DNA from: Actinoplanes regularis
GTDB taxonomy: Bacteria; Actinomycetota; Actinomycetes; Mycobacteriales; Micromonosporaceae
Assembly (NCBI RefSeq): GCF_900188005.1
Contig: NZ_FZNR01000024.1
Span: 1 to 64,000, forward strand
Direction: 5' to 3'
Length of the DNA: 64,000 nt
In this document: positions 24,891-33,727 of the stretch, one piece after another
How the letters are laid out: each line of letters begins with the position of its first letter
Position numbering within the stretch: position 1 is the first letter of the stretch
Notes under the pieces: model-generated
Told to the model about the DNA's origin: nothing
Seen by the model: only the letters and a program-made list of their open reading frames with translations
The model's database searches: none
Program-made: the position numbers and the translations under genes

Positions 24891-26237
24891 ATGATCACAT
24901 CTCGGCCGGCCGTGGGAGTGGATCCTCCCGGTGCGCGGCGCAATGAATGGATTCTGGTGGTGTTCACCGGCACCACGAACAGCGCCGACGCGGTCGCCAG
25001 AATTGCCCTCCCGCTACTCGCCGCGCAGATCAGCCGATCGCCGATAACGGTCACCGCGGTGGCGGCTCTGATGAGCCTGCCCTGGCTGGTGGCCGCTCTG
25101 CACATCGGCGTCGTCGTCGACCGGATGGACCGGCGGACGCTGATGATGGGCGCCGAGACCGCGCGGCTGCTCGCGATCGGCGTCGTGCTGGTGAGCCTGC
25201 TGGCCGGCGGGCCCGCGCTGCCCCTCATCTACCTGGCCGCGCTGGTGCTCGGCCTGGCCGACGTGGTCGCGGGCATCGCGGGAGTGTCCATCGTGCCGTC
25301 CGCCGTGCCGCGGCACCGATGGGAGACCGCCAACTCGCGCATCACCGCCCTGGAGTACCTCTTCAACGGGTTCGTCGGGCAACCGATCGGTGGCTTCCTG
25401 GTGGCCATCGGCTTCGTGCTGGCGCTGAGCGTCAGCGGGATCGCCTACGCCGTCGGGGCGGCCCTGCTGCTGTTGCTGATCGGAAACTTCAAGGTGGCCG
25501 CCCCGGAGACCGCACGCCGGTCGGTCAACGCCGACATCCGGGAGGGTGTCAGCTTCCTCTGGAGTCACCGGCTGTTGCGGACGATGGCGCTGCTCATCGC
25601 CATCATGGCCGGTTGCTGGGCGGCCTGGCTGGCGCTGATCCCGGTCTACGCCGTCGGCGGCCCGCTGGGGCTGGACGAGCGGCAGTACGGCTTCATGCTC
25701 ACCTGTCTCGGCGCGGGCGGCATCATCGGTACCACCGTCGTCGGCCGGGTCAACCGCTGGATCGGACGGCGCTGGTCCATGTTCACCGACATCATCGGCG
25801 CGTTCGCGCTCGTCGCCACGCCGGCCCTGCTGCCCGCCCAGCCGAGCAGCGCCTGGCCGATCGGGGCCGCGGCGTTCGTCGCCGGCGTCGGCGGCACCAT
25901 GTGGACGGTCAACTCCCGCTTCATCACGCAGTCCCTCGTGCCGGCCGACATGCTGGGCCGGTACAGCGCCGCCAGCCGCCTGGTCGCCTGGGGCATGACG
26001 CCGATCGCCGCGATGCTCGCCGGAGTCCTGGCACAGGCGTTCTCCTACCGGGTGGCCTTCGGGACGTTCGCGGTGCTGTGCGCCCTGCTGATCTACCCCT
26101 TCTTCAAAGTGCTGACCCCGGCGCAGATGGCCGAGGTCGACGCCGTCACCGCCGCCGCGGCCTCCCCCGCGGCCGAGCAGCCCGCCGACGACGAGGACGA
26201 CCTGCCGGAGCCGGCGGACTCGGCGGGGTCTCGATGA
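24891..26237 (+). CDS. MFS transporter, probable product exporter
   Basis: This 448-residue polytopic protein has 10-12 hydrophobic segments and the MFS loop pattern VVVDRMDRRTLMMGAET between helices 2 and 3, with an acidic/alanine-rich cytoplasmic tail. It resembles the MFS_3/TetV-like branch of macrolide and siderophore exporters. I chose the ATG at 24891 (GAGGGG ribosome site), because the open frame upstream to 24732 has non-actinobacterial composition. It overlaps the adenylation gene by 4 bp (ATGA). Export and self-resistance for the cluster product is the likely role. Confidence 0.88.
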   Translation: MITSRPAVGVDPPGARRNEWILVVFTGTTNSADAVARIALPLLAAQISRSPITVTAVAALMSLPWLVAALHIGVVVDRMDRRTLMMGAETARLLAIGVVLVSLLAGGPALPLIYLAALVLGLADVVAGIAGVSIVPSAVPRHRWETANSRITALEYLFNGFVGQPIGGFLVAIGFVLALSVSGIAYAVGAALLLLLIGNFKVAAPETARRSVNADIREGVSFLWSHRLLRTMALLIAIMAGCWAAWLALIPVYAVGGPLGLDERQYGFMLTCLGAGGIIGTTVVGRVNRWIGRRWSMFTDIIGAFALVATPALLPAQPSSAWPIGAAAFVAGVGGTMWTVNSRFITQSLVPADMLGRYSAASRLVAWGMTPIAAMLAGVLAQAFSYRVAFGTFAVLCALLIYPFFKVLTPAQMAEVDAVTAAAASPAAEQPADDEDDLPEPADSAGSR

Positions 26238-27808
26238 GCGTGGAGAACGGCACCCTGTTCGCGTCGTTCGCCGCCTCGGCCGAGCGGAATGCCGGCGAAC
26301 CGGCGCTGCGCGTGGCCGGACATCAACTCACCTACGCGCAGCTGTTGGAGCAGGTCGAACGACTGGCCGGTCGGATCGTCGAGCGGCACGGCTCCCGGCC
26401 CCGGGTGGTCGGCCTGTGCGCGTCGCGCAGCCTCGCCGCGTACGTCGGTTACCTGGCCGCCCTGCGACTGTCCGCGACCGTCGTCCCGCTCGGCACCCAG
26501 CTGCCGGCCGAACGGATCCGGAGCATCTGCGCCGCCGCCGGCGCCGACCTGCTCATCGCCGATGACGATCCGGCGGTGGCGATACAGGCGGTCGGTGCGG
26601 ACCGGGTGCTGCACCTGCCGGACACCGCGGATCGCCGGTGGTACGAGGAGCCGGCGCCGCGCTGGGACGAGCCCTGCGCCGCCGCCCCGGACGCCGTCGC
26701 GTACACACTGTTCACCTCGGGATCGACCGGCGCGCCCAAGGGCGTGCCGATCCGTCACCGCAACCTCACCGCGTACCTGGCGTCCTGCATCGACACCTAC
26801 CAGGTCGGCCCGGGCAGCCGGCTGTCACAGACCTTCGAGCTGACCTTCGACCCGTCGGTGTTCGACATGTTCGTCGCCTGGCTCTCCGGCGCCCTGCTGG
26901 TGGTGGCCGCACCGGGTGACACCCTCGCGCCGGTCCGCTACGTCCGCGACCACGAGATCACGCACTGGTTCTCGGTGCCCTCGGTCATCTCGCTCGCCCG
27001 GCGGCTCCGGCAGCTGCGCCCGGGCAGCCTGCCCACGCTGCGGTACAGCCTCTTCGCCGGGGAACAGCTCACCCTGGCCCAGGCCCGGGCCTGGGCCGAG
27101 GCCGCGCCCGGCAGCATCCTGGAGAACCTGTACGGGCCGACCGAACTCACCGTGACCTGCACCCGCTACCGCCTGCCGGCCGATCCGGCCCGGTGGCCGC
27201 GGACCAGCAACGACACCGTCCCGATCGGCCGGATCTACCCACATCTGGAAGGGGTCCTGCTGGGCCCGGACGGCGTCGCCGGCGACGACGGCGAACTGTG
27301 TGTCCGCGGGCCGCAGCGCTTCGACGGCTATCTCGACGGCGGCCAGAACGCCCGGCGGTTCGTGTCCTACGACGGGCGGCCGGCCACCGAGACCGAGCCG
27401 GTCCGGCACGCCTGGTACCGGACCGGCGACCGGGTGCGTCTCGAGGACGGCGAGCTGGTCCACCTCGGGCGGCTCGACGATCAGGTGAAGATCCATGGCT
27501 ACCGGGTCGAGCTCGGCGAGATCGAGTCGGTGCTGCGCCGGCACTCCCCGGTGGAGGACGTCGTGGTGCTGGCGCTGCCGGACCCGGCGGGAATCGCCCT
27601 GCACGCGGTGTACACCGGTGACGCGGTGGACGAGGCGGTGCTGGCGGCCGCGGTGGCCCGGCACCTGCCGCCGTACATGGCACCCGAGCGCTATCACCGC
27701 GTCCAGCACTTTCCCCTCAACGGAAACGGAAAGATCGACCGCGGGCGGCTGGCGGCCGGCATACACCCTCCGCAAGAGATCTCGGTCCAACACACGCCAG
27801 CGAGGTGA
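26234..27808 (+). CDS. Stand-alone adenylation enzyme (DltA-like NRPS A domain)
   Basis: This 524-residue ANL enzyme has LFTSGSTGAPKGV, FELTFDPSVFDMF, NLYGPTELTV, WYRTGDRV, YRVELGEIE and the terminal lysine region LNGNGKIDRGRL. It has no carrier domain. It is clearly paralogous to the adenylation half of the 6433-8943 protein (shared APVR, THW(L/F)SVPS and FDxSxxxMFxAW segments) and differs from the C-A-PCP adenylation domain. The hand-read pocket is DPFFSFLVTK, unassigned. It could load one of the discrete carriers or the C-PCP-TE protein in trans. It is coupled by ATGA to the transporter and by GTGA to the SARP. Confidence 0.9.
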   Translation: MSVENGTLFASFAASAERNAGEPALRVAGHQLTYAQLLEQVERLAGRIVERHGSRPRVVGLCASRSLAAYVGYLAALRLSATVVPLGTQLPAERIRSICAAAGADLLIADDDPAVAIQAVGADRVLHLPDTADRRWYEEPAPRWDEPCAAAPDAVAYTLFTSGSTGAPKGVPIRHRNLTAYLASCIDTYQVGPGSRLSQTFELTFDPSVFDMFVAWLSGALLVVAAPGDTLAPVRYVRDHEITHWFSVPSVISLARRLRQLRPGSLPTLRYSLFAGEQLTLAQARAWAEAAPGSILENLYGPTELTVTCTRYRLPADPARWPRTSNDTVPIGRIYPHLEGVLLGPDGVAGDDGELCVRGPQRFDGYLDGGQNARRFVSYDGRPATETEPVRHAWYRTGDRVRLEDGELVHLGRLDDQVKIHGYRVELGEIESVLRRHSPVEDVVVLALPDPAGIALHAVYTGDAVDEAVLAAAVARHLPPYMAPERYHRVQHFPLNGNGKIDRGRLAAGIHPPQEISVQHTPAR

Positions 27809-29685
27809 GCACCAGAATGCCGGCCCCACCCCGTCTCCGATTTCGCCTGCTGGGACCGGTGGAGTTCCACGACGGTACGCAGTGGCTGGGAATCGGCTCG
27901 GCCAAGCAACGCGCGTTGCTGGCCATGCTGCTGCTCAAAGTCAATCAGGCGGTGTCCCTGGAACAGCTCATGAGCGAGCTCTGGGACGACAACCCCCCGG
28001 TGTCCGCGAGCGGCCTGGTCGCGGGTTACGCCTACCGGCTGCGCCGGGCCCTCGACGACCGCGGCGGCCGGATCCTCACGACCCGCAGTCCGGGCTACCG
28101 TCTGGTGGTCTCGGGCGAGACGATCGACATCGGCGAGTGCGAGCGGCTGCTCCGGCGGGCGCACGCCGACGTCGCCGCCGGGCTGCCGGCGTCCGGCATC
28201 GAGCGTTTCGACGAGGCGCTGGCGCTCTGGCGCGGCCTGCCGCTGGCCGACGTCCGGCCGACGCCGATGATCATGGCGGAGATCGCGCGCCTGGAGGAGA
28301 CCCGGATCTCCGCGCTCGAGGCGCGGATCGGCGCGGAGTTGCAGCTGGGCCGGCACACCATGCTCCTGCCGGAGCTCAAGGTGCTGGTGAGCCAGCATCC
28401 GTTGCGGGAACGGCTGCACGCCCACCTGATGACCGCGCTGTACCAGGACGGTCAGCAGGCGGTGGCCCTCGGCGCCTACCGGGATCTGCGCAAGCTGCTG
28501 GTCGACGAACTCGGCATCGAGCCGAGCCAGCTGCTGCAGACCCTCGAGCAGCGCATCCTGCGCAACGACCCGTCGCTACGCGCGCCCGAGCCGGGAATCC
28601 GGCTCGCCGCGACACCGCGGCCGCAACCGTCCTTCCCCGCCGACCCGGCGGTCCTTCGCGGGCGGGACGAACACCTGGAGCAGCTGGTCACCGCGGTCCG
28701 AGGGGGCCGGATCGGCGTGGTGCAGGGCCTGTCCGGGGCGGGTAAGACCGCGCTGGCCGTCCACGCCGCCCATCGGCTCGCCGCCGACTATCCGGACGGG
28801 CTCGTCTTCGTGCCGATGGGCGGCGTGCAGGAGCCGCCGGGCTACGCCCGGGTGGCGCAGGCGGTGACCCAGGCGCTCGGATCGGCGCCGCCCCCGGGCG
28901 AGGATCCCCCGGCTGACCTGTCGACGATCTTGGCCGGACGACGGATGCTGATCGTCCTCGACGACGTGGCCGCTCCCGCGGAGGTGCAGCGGCTGGAGCC
29001 ACTCCCCCCGGGCATCGGAATGATCATCACGGCCCGGTCCGGCGTCACCGGTCTGGACCGTGTCACGCGGGTGCACGTCGGGGCCCTCGCGCCGGCGGAC
29101 GCGCTCGAGGTGATCCGCTTCTACCTCGGCACGGAACGGTTGGACGCCGATCCGGCGGCGGCGTGGACGCTGGTCCAGCGGTGCGACGCGCTTCCCCTCG
29201 CGGTGCGGGTCGCGGCGGCCCGCCTGGCCTCCCGGCCGAACTGGCCGATCGCGGCGTATGTCGCGCGGCTCGCCGACCCGGCCGTACGGCTCGACGCGCT
29301 GGTCTGCGAGTCGATGTCGGTCCGTGAATGTCTCGCCGACGCGGTCCGGCAACTGACCGGGTGGGGCGACGGCGAGGCGTTACGCGCGCTCCGCCAGCTC
29401 GCCTGGCTGAACCGGTCCCCGGTCACCGTGGCCGACCTGGCCGCCCTGCTGGACCGATCGCCGGCCGCCGCGGAGAGGTGCGCGGAGCGGCTGGTCGACT
29501 GTGGTCTCGCCGAGGCCCTGCCGGACGGCCGGTATCACGTCCTCGAACTGGTCCGCGTCTACGCGCGCGAGCTGGACCGCGACATGGCGCGCAAAGCGTC
29601 CCCGAGTTCCGACCGTGGTGCCGCGGCCGACCACGCTGACCCGCGGCGCGTGGTCAAGCCGCTGCGATCGCCTCGATCTCGATGA
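27805..29685 (+). CDS. AfsR/SARP-family transcriptional activator with NB-ARC domain
   Basis: This 626-residue regulator has an N-terminal OmpR-like winged helix (about 10-105, with GSAKQRALLAML and LMSELWDDNPP), a bacterial transcriptional activation domain (about 110-255, with HPLRERLHAHLMTALY and DELGIEPS) and an NTPase with P-loop QGLSGAGKTAL near residue 310 and LIVLDDV as Walker B. The C-terminal TPR region of full AfsR is missing. Such proteins activate secondary-metabolite operons, so it probably controls both sides of the divergent promoter. The start GTG 27805 overlaps the previous stop; an ATG at 27817 is an alternative. Its 3' end overlaps RidA tail-to-tail by 32 bp. Confidence 0.93.
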   Translation: MSTRMPAPPRLRFRLLGPVEFHDGTQWLGIGSAKQRALLAMLLLKVNQAVSLEQLMSELWDDNPPVSASGLVAGYAYRLRRALDDRGGRILTTRSPGYRLVVSGETIDIGECERLLRRAHADVAAGLPASGIERFDEALALWRGLPLADVRPTPMIMAEIARLEETRISALEARIGAELQLGRHTMLLPELKVLVSQHPLRERLHAHLMTALYQDGQQAVALGAYRDLRKLLVDELGIEPSQLLQTLEQRILRNDPSLRAPEPGIRLAATPRPQPSFPADPAVLRGRDEHLEQLVTAVRGGRIGVVQGLSGAGKTALAVHAAHRLAADYPDGLVFVPMGGVQEPPGYARVAQAVTQALGSAPPPGEDPPADLSTILAGRRMLIVLDDVAAPAEVQRLEPLPPGIGMIITARSGVTGLDRVTRVHVGALAPADALEVIRFYLGTERLDADPAAAWTLVQRCDALPLAVRVAAARLASRPNWPIAAYVARLADPAVRLDALVCESMSVRECLADAVRQLTGWGDGEALRALRQLAWLNRSPVTVADLAALLDRSPAAAERCAERLVDCGLAEALPDGRYHVLELVRVYARELDRDMARKASPSSDRGAAADHADPRRVVKPLRSPRSR

Positions 29686-30049
29686 TCCAGGACGGGTCGA
29701 AGATTCCGGTGACGATCACCGTCAGGGCCGGCCGGTGGCCGTCCAGCGCCTCGTTGCGGACCTTCGTGTTGACCGCGGCGTGCTTGCGGTCGGCGAGAAA
29801 GGTGGTGACCTTCATCAGATTGCGGACTGTCATGCCGGCCTCGGCGAGGACCGCCTCGATGTTCGTCCAGACCAACCGGCACTGGTCCTCCGGGTCGGCC
29901 GGAACACTTCCGTCCGGAGTCTGCGGGATCTGTCCACTGATAAACAGCAGTCGCTGAGCCCCCTCCACCGAGACCGCGTTGTGGTAGCCGCCGCTGGCCT
30001 CCGGCACGCTCGAAGGGTCGATGGGAGTCACACTGAGCGTCGTGACCAT
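29654..30049 (-). CDS. RidA/YjgF-family protein
   Basis: This 131-residue protein is of the Rid family (enamine/imine deaminases or related). It has LLFISGQIPQTPDG, the middle helix VWTNIEAVLAEAGMTVRNLMKVTTFL and the end segment RPALTVIVTGIFDPSWIIEIEAIA. The usual arginine of the R-x-x-(V/A) motif seems replaced near GIFDPSW, so catalysis like canonical RidA is uncertain. It has a strong AAGGAGATCCC ribosome site. A TTTATCGAA element at about 30072 upstream resembles other elements of the adjacent IclR locus, so it may belong to that catabolic regulon. Confidence 0.85.
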   Translation of the reverse strand: MVTTLSVTPIDPSSVPEASGGYHNAVSVEGAQRLLFISGQIPQTPDGSVPADPEDQCRLVWTNIEAVLAEAGMTVRNLMKVTTFLADRKHAAVNTKVRNEALDGHRPALTVIVTGIFDPSWIIEIEAIAAA

Positions 30050-30160
30050 GGGATCTCCTTCATGCGCACCGTTTATCGAATCGCCACCTTAATGCATCAT
30101 CCGGACGTAAAACGCCATCCGACGTACTGCCGGTCCGGCGGCGTGACAGCCGTCAGGCCG

Positions 30161-31264
30161 TCATCGAGCCGGGGCTCGGCGCCAGGTCGTGGGCGAGATC
30201 AGCGGGACCGGGTCGGGGCGTTCGGCAGTGGTGGTCAGGTCGATGCGGCGGCCCTCGGCGGCGGAGCGGAGCAGGGACGTCATGGCGTCCAGCACGTGCA
30301 GGGCCAGGGCGCCACTCGCCCGGGGCGCCGGAGACGTGAGCATGTCGAGCAGACCGATGCCGCGGCCCGCGCCGGCGTACCCGGCGGAGGGTTCCAGGGT
30401 CTGCCAGTCGGTGGCGCCGAGGGCGAAGAGACGGACGTCGCCGTCGAACCGGTTGGGGTCGGGGACCTCGATGGTGCCGGTCTCGCCGTGGACCTCGATC
30501 GGGGCGGCGGTGGTACGGACCGCGTCGAAGCTGGTCGTGACGGTGGAGAGGGCGCCGTTCGCGTGGTGCAGGACACCGGTGACGTGGGTGTCGACCGAGA
30601 CCGGGATCCGCTCCCCCGCCCGCGGGCCGGTGCCGACGACGCGCCAGGTGCGCTGCCGGGAGGCGGCGCCGGTGACGGCGGTGACCGGTCCGAGCAGGTG
30701 GACCAGGGCGGTCAGGTAGTAGGGGCCCATGTCGAGCAGCGGTCCGCCCCCGGGCAGGTAGTAGAAGTCGGGATGGTGGTGCCAGCGTTCGTGGCCCGGT
30801 GTCGCCATCACCGCGACGGCCGACAGCGGGCGGCCGATGATCCCGCTGTCGATGGCGGCGCGGGCGGTCTGCACGCCGGTGCCGAGCACCGTGTCGGGGG
30901 CGCACCCGATCTCGACGCCGCGTTCCCCGGCCTGGTCGATCAGAGTGCGGGCGGTGGTCATGTCGGAGGTGAGCGGCTTCTCGCCGTACACCCGCCGGCC
31001 GTTCCTGATCGCCGCCAGGCCGACCTCGGCGTGCGCGGCCGGGACGGTGAGGTTGAGGATCGTCGCGATCGAGTCGTCCCGCAGCAGGTCGTCGGGCGGC
31101 AGGGCGCGGCAGCCGGGGATGCCGGCGGCGACCGACGCCGCGCGGGCGGCGTCGAGGTCGGCGACCGCCCCGATGGTCACCGCGGGATGGTCGCGCAGCG
31201 TCTCCAGGTAGGCGCCGGAGATCCACCCGGTGCCTACGATGCCGATGCGGTGCGGCTCGCCCAC
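30161..31264 (-). CDS. Gfo/Idh/MocA-family NAD(P)-dependent oxidoreductase
   Basis: This 367-residue protein has a Rossmann domain with RIGIVGTGWISGAYLETL, the EKPL motif in VYGEKPLTSD that positions the catalytic lysine, and a C-terminal (beta/alpha) domain with GGGPLLDMGPYYLTAL. It would oxidise or reduce a sugar or cyclitol. The start is the GTG at 31264 inside the 3' end of the ThuA gene (31-nt overlap); the upstream extension lacks family similarity. The ThuA and Gfo/Idh pair is common in sugar-utilisation loci. Confidence 0.9.
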   Translation of the reverse strand: MGEPHRIGIVGTGWISGAYLETLRDHPAVTIGAVADLDAARAASVAAGIPGCRALPPDDLLRDDSIATILNLTVPAAHAEVGLAAIRNGRRVYGEKPLTSDMTTARTLIDQAGERGVEIGCAPDTVLGTGVQTARAAIDSGIIGRPLSAVAVMATPGHERWHHHPDFYYLPGGGPLLDMGPYYLTALVHLLGPVTAVTGAASRQRTWRVVGTGPRAGERIPVSVDTHVTGVLHHANGALSTVTTSFDAVRTTAAPIEVHGETGTIEVPDPNRFDGDVRLFALGATDWQTLEPSAGYAGAGRGIGLLDMLTSPAPRASGALALHVLDAMTSLLRSAAEGRRIDLTTTAERPDPVPLISPTTWRRAPAR

Positions 31265-31938
31265 AACATGCCCCTTTCGATGACGGTACGCACGGACGGG
31301 TTCGCGAGAACGTCGAGACTGTGACCGGGGGTACTGACGGCGATCCGGCCGGCGCCCCACTGCCGGGTCCAGACGGCGGGTGAGGTGATCGGCCGGTGCC
31401 ACGGGTGCCAGGTCCGGACCGGATGGGTGGTGGTGGCCAGCACGTCGATGAGGTCGTCGTGCAGCACCCAGTACTGCTCGGTGGTAAGGGTGAAATCGGT
31501 CAGGCCGGCGGTGATCGGGTGCTCACGGCCGAGCGGGGTGATCTCGATGGTGTGGGTCAGGAAGTTGTCGGTCTCGTCCTGGACACGGCAGGCCGGCTCC
31601 TTGCCGGGGTGGGTGGCGAACTGGGCACCGACCAGTTGCAGGTAGTCCGACGAGGAACGGAACGAGTCGGCGATGCCGCCGTGCCAGCCGGTGAACCCGG
31701 TGCCGGCCGCCACCGCCTCCCGGAGCCCGGCCACCTCGTCGCGCCCGATGGACGACATGGTCACGCATTGCACGATCAGATCGGTCTCGGTCATGACCGC
31801 CGGGTCGCCGTAGACCGCCGTCGAATCGGAGACGCGGACGTCGAAACCGTTGCGGGCCAGGAACGGCAGGAAGAGATCCGTGGCCTCGACCGGACGGTGA
31901 CCGTCCCAGCCGCCGCGGACAACCAGAGCGTTAGCCAT
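31234..31938 (-). CDS. ThuA-like domain protein (trehalose-utilisation type)
   Basis: This 234-residue protein has the glutamine-amidotransferase-like ThuA fold: ALVVRGGWDGHRPVEAT at the start, GTGFTGWHGGIADSF near 80, EQYWVLHDD near 160 and a terminal WGAGRIAVSTPGHSLDVL. Family members occur with Gfo/Idh oxidoreductases in disaccharide metabolism; exact chemistry is unclear. The ATG at 31938 overlaps the FAH-family stop by 8 nt. Confidence 0.88.
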   Translation of the reverse strand: MANALVVRGGWDGHRPVEATDLFLPFLARNGFDVRVSDSTAVYGDPAVMTETDLIVQCVTMSSIGRDEVAGLREAVAAGTGFTGWHGGIADSFRSSSDYLQLVGAQFATHPGKEPACRVQDETDNFLTHTIEITPLGREHPITAGLTDFTLTTEQYWVLHDDLIDVLATTTHPVRTWHPWHRPITSPAVWTRQWGAGRIAVSTPGHSLDVLANPSVRTVIERGMLWASRTASAS

Positions 31939-32797
31939 CACCAACGCCTATCGAACCGCGCCCCACCGCGACAACCCCGTTGGTCAACATTCCGAGTTCC
32001 GGGCACCGGATCTCGATCGTATCGCCGGGGCGGGCCGTGAAATCGGCGCCGGGCACCACGCCGGTGCCGGTCAGCAGCACCACGCCGGCCGGGAAGCTCA
32101 GCGCCCGGAACAGCCAGCCGGCGAGGTCGGCGAAGCTGCGGGCCATCGCCGAGGTGGAGGTCGTCGCGGCGTACGCCTCACGGCCGTCACGCAGCACCCG
32201 CAGTCCGATGTCGAACGGGCCGGGACCGGCCGCCCAGCTCGGCACGATCGCCGGCCCGATCGCGCAGGACCGATCGTAGATCTTGGCCTGGGGCAGGTAG
32301 AGCGGGTTCTCGCCCTCGATCGACCGGCTGCTCATGTCGTTGCCGAGGGTGTAGCCGAACACGTCACCGGCCGCGTTGAGCACCAGGCCGACCTCGGCCT
32401 CGGGCACGTCCCAGCCGGAGTCGGCGCGGATCCCGACCAGGTCGCGGTCGCCGACGACGCGCCAGGGGCTGGCCTTGAAGAAGATCTCCGGGCGGTCGCT
32501 GTCGTAGACGTGGTCGTAGAGCGAGCCGTGCCCGGACTCCTCCCGGCGCCCGTCGCGGCTGCGCAGGTAGGTGACCCCGGCCGCCCACACCTCCTGCCGG
32601 TCGATCGGTGGCAGGGCGGGTCCGGGCCGGTCGCCGCGGGCGGTCCGGGCGGCGGCCTCGACCGTGGCCCGGGCCCGGTCGAGCGACCCGGCGAGCAGGT
32701 CGGCGAGAGTGCCGCCGAGCTCGGCCCATTCGCCGTCCTGGCACACTGTCCAGCGTGACCCGGCGCCGGCGCGCAGGTGGTGAAGGGAGATCGGCAT
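31931..32797 (-). CDS. Fumarylacetoacetate hydrolase (FAH)-family enzyme
   Basis: This 288-residue FAH-superfamily protein has metal-ligand segments VPEAEVGLVLN and GYTLGNDMSSRSIEGENP, IYDRSCAIGPAI and GVVLLTGTGVVPG. In sugar-acid catabolism members act as 2-keto-3-deoxy-sugar acid dehydratases or diketo-acid hydrolases, which fits the IlvD-type dehydratase and SMP-30 lactonase of this locus. The ATG at 32797 has a GGAGGG ribosome site. It is transcribed divergently from the IclR regulator and is the first gene of the FAH-ThuA-Gfo/Idh operon. Confidence 0.88.
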   Translation of the reverse strand: MPISLHHLRAGAGSRWTVCQDGEWAELGGTLADLLAGSLDRARATVEAAARTARGDRPGPALPPIDRQEVWAAGVTYLRSRDGRREESGHGSLYDHVYDSDRPEIFFKASPWRVVGDRDLVGIRADSGWDVPEAEVGLVLNAAGDVFGYTLGNDMSSRSIEGENPLYLPQAKIYDRSCAIGPAIVPSWAAGPGPFDIGLRVLRDGREAYAATTSTSAMARSFADLAGWLFRALSFPAGVVLLTGTGVVPGADFTARPGDTIEIRCPELGMLTNGVVAVGRGSIGVGDG

Positions 32798-32843
32798 GTG
32801 ACCCTCCGTTAACCTGTTGTCGAGATCGAAAGGACTTATCGAC
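32798..32843. promoter_or_regulatory. Divergent FAH/IclR control region
   Basis: This 46-bp spacer contains GTCGAGATCGAAAGG and CTTATCGAC, which share the TCGAGA/TCGAA half-sites of the palindrome at 33696-33711. It is a probable autoregulatory IclR site overlapping both promoters. Confidence 0.4.
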
Positions 32844-33614
32844 GTGGCCCGTGTGGTACCGGCGGTCATCCGCGCGCTCGACATCCTCGAACTGTTCCTG
32901 GACCGGCCGGAGCTGTCGGCCCGCGAGGTGACCGAGCGGCTCGACCTGCCCCGGACCACCGTCCACGAGCTGCTGGTCACGCTGGTGGAGCGGGCGTACC
33001 TGATCGCCGTCCCGGGCCAGCCGGTGCGGTACCGGCTCGGCATGCCGTTGTTCCAGCTCGGTTCGGCGTTCGCCGGGCGGCTCGATCTGGTCCGCGAGGC
33101 GCAGGGCGTCGCGCGGGACGTGGCGGCCGCCTGTGACGAGGCGGTCCATGTGGCCGTGCTGGACGGCGCCGACGTCATCTATCTCGTCAAAGTGGACAGC
33201 ACGCACCCGGTCCGGATGGTCTCCGCGGTCGGGGGCCGGCTGCCCGCACACTGCACGGCGGTCGGCAAGATCCTGCTGGCCGGACTCGACCGGCCGGGGC
33301 TGGAGACCGTCCTGGCGAAGAGTCCCCTGGCGGGCATGACACCGGCCAGCATCACCGACCCGGACCGGCTGCGGGCGCATCTCGAGCAGGTCCGCGCCGA
33401 GGGTGTCGCGGCGGACGTCGGTGAGTCCGACACCGCCATGCGCTGTGTCGCCGCGGCGGTCCGGAACCACTCCGGCGCGGTCATCGCCGCGATGAGCGTG
33501 TCGGCTCCGATCATCCGCTGGACCCCGCAGTCGCCGGAGAAGTGGACCGAGTTGGTGCGCGACGGCGCGGCCACGCTCTCCGCCCGCATGGGGTACCGCG
33601 CCACATCGCGGTAA
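32844..33614 (+). CDS. IclR-family transcriptional regulator
   Basis: This 256-residue regulator has an N-terminal winged helix (ALDILELFL, ELSAREVTERLDLPRTTVHELL) and the C-terminal effector-binding domain with SAVGGRLPAHCTAVGKILLAGL and VAAAVRNHSGAVIAAMSV. The GTG at 32844 (AAGGA nine bases upstream) is preferred; a TTG at 32817 would add nine residues. Neighbouring genes make it the regulator of the sugar-acid uptake and catabolic genes on both sides. Confidence 0.93.
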   Translation: MARVVPAVIRALDILELFLDRPELSAREVTERLDLPRTTVHELLVTLVERAYLIAVPGQPVRYRLGMPLFQLGSAFAGRLDLVREAQGVARDVAAACDEAVHVAVLDGADVIYLVKVDSTHPVRMVSAVGGRLPAHCTAVGKILLAGLDRPGLETVLAKSPLAGMTPASITDPDRLRAHLEQVRAEGVAADVGESDTAMRCVAAAVRNHSGAVIAAMSVSAPIIRWTPQSPEKWTELVRDGAATLSARMGYRATSR

Positions 33615-33634
33615 TCGGCAATCGCCCCGAAACA

Positions 33635-33663
33635 TTGACACCCCTCTTGGGTCTGTCTTAGCG
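33635..33663 (+). promoter_or_regulatory. Promoter of the sugar ABC transporter operon
   Basis: A consensus -35 TTGACA (33635-33640) is followed after 17 bp by TTAGCG (33658-33663). The palindrome GTTCGAAATCTCGAAC lies about 33 bp downstream, between the promoter and the ATG. Confidence 0.5.
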
Positions 33664-33695
33664 TCGCGTCCACCTGGCACGGTATATCGAACCAC

Positions 33696-33711
33696 GTTCG
33701 AAATCTCGAAC
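33696..33711. promoter_or_regulatory. Candidate IclR operator (perfect palindrome)
   Basis: GTTCGA-AATC-TCGAAC is a perfect 6-bp inverted repeat 17 bp before the start codon of the substrate-binding protein and downstream of the predicted promoter. A TATCGAAC element sits just left (about 33685). The placement suits a repressor roadblock relieved by a sugar-derived ligand. Confidence 0.6.
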
Positions 33712-33727
33712 AAAGGGGTGAGCGGCC

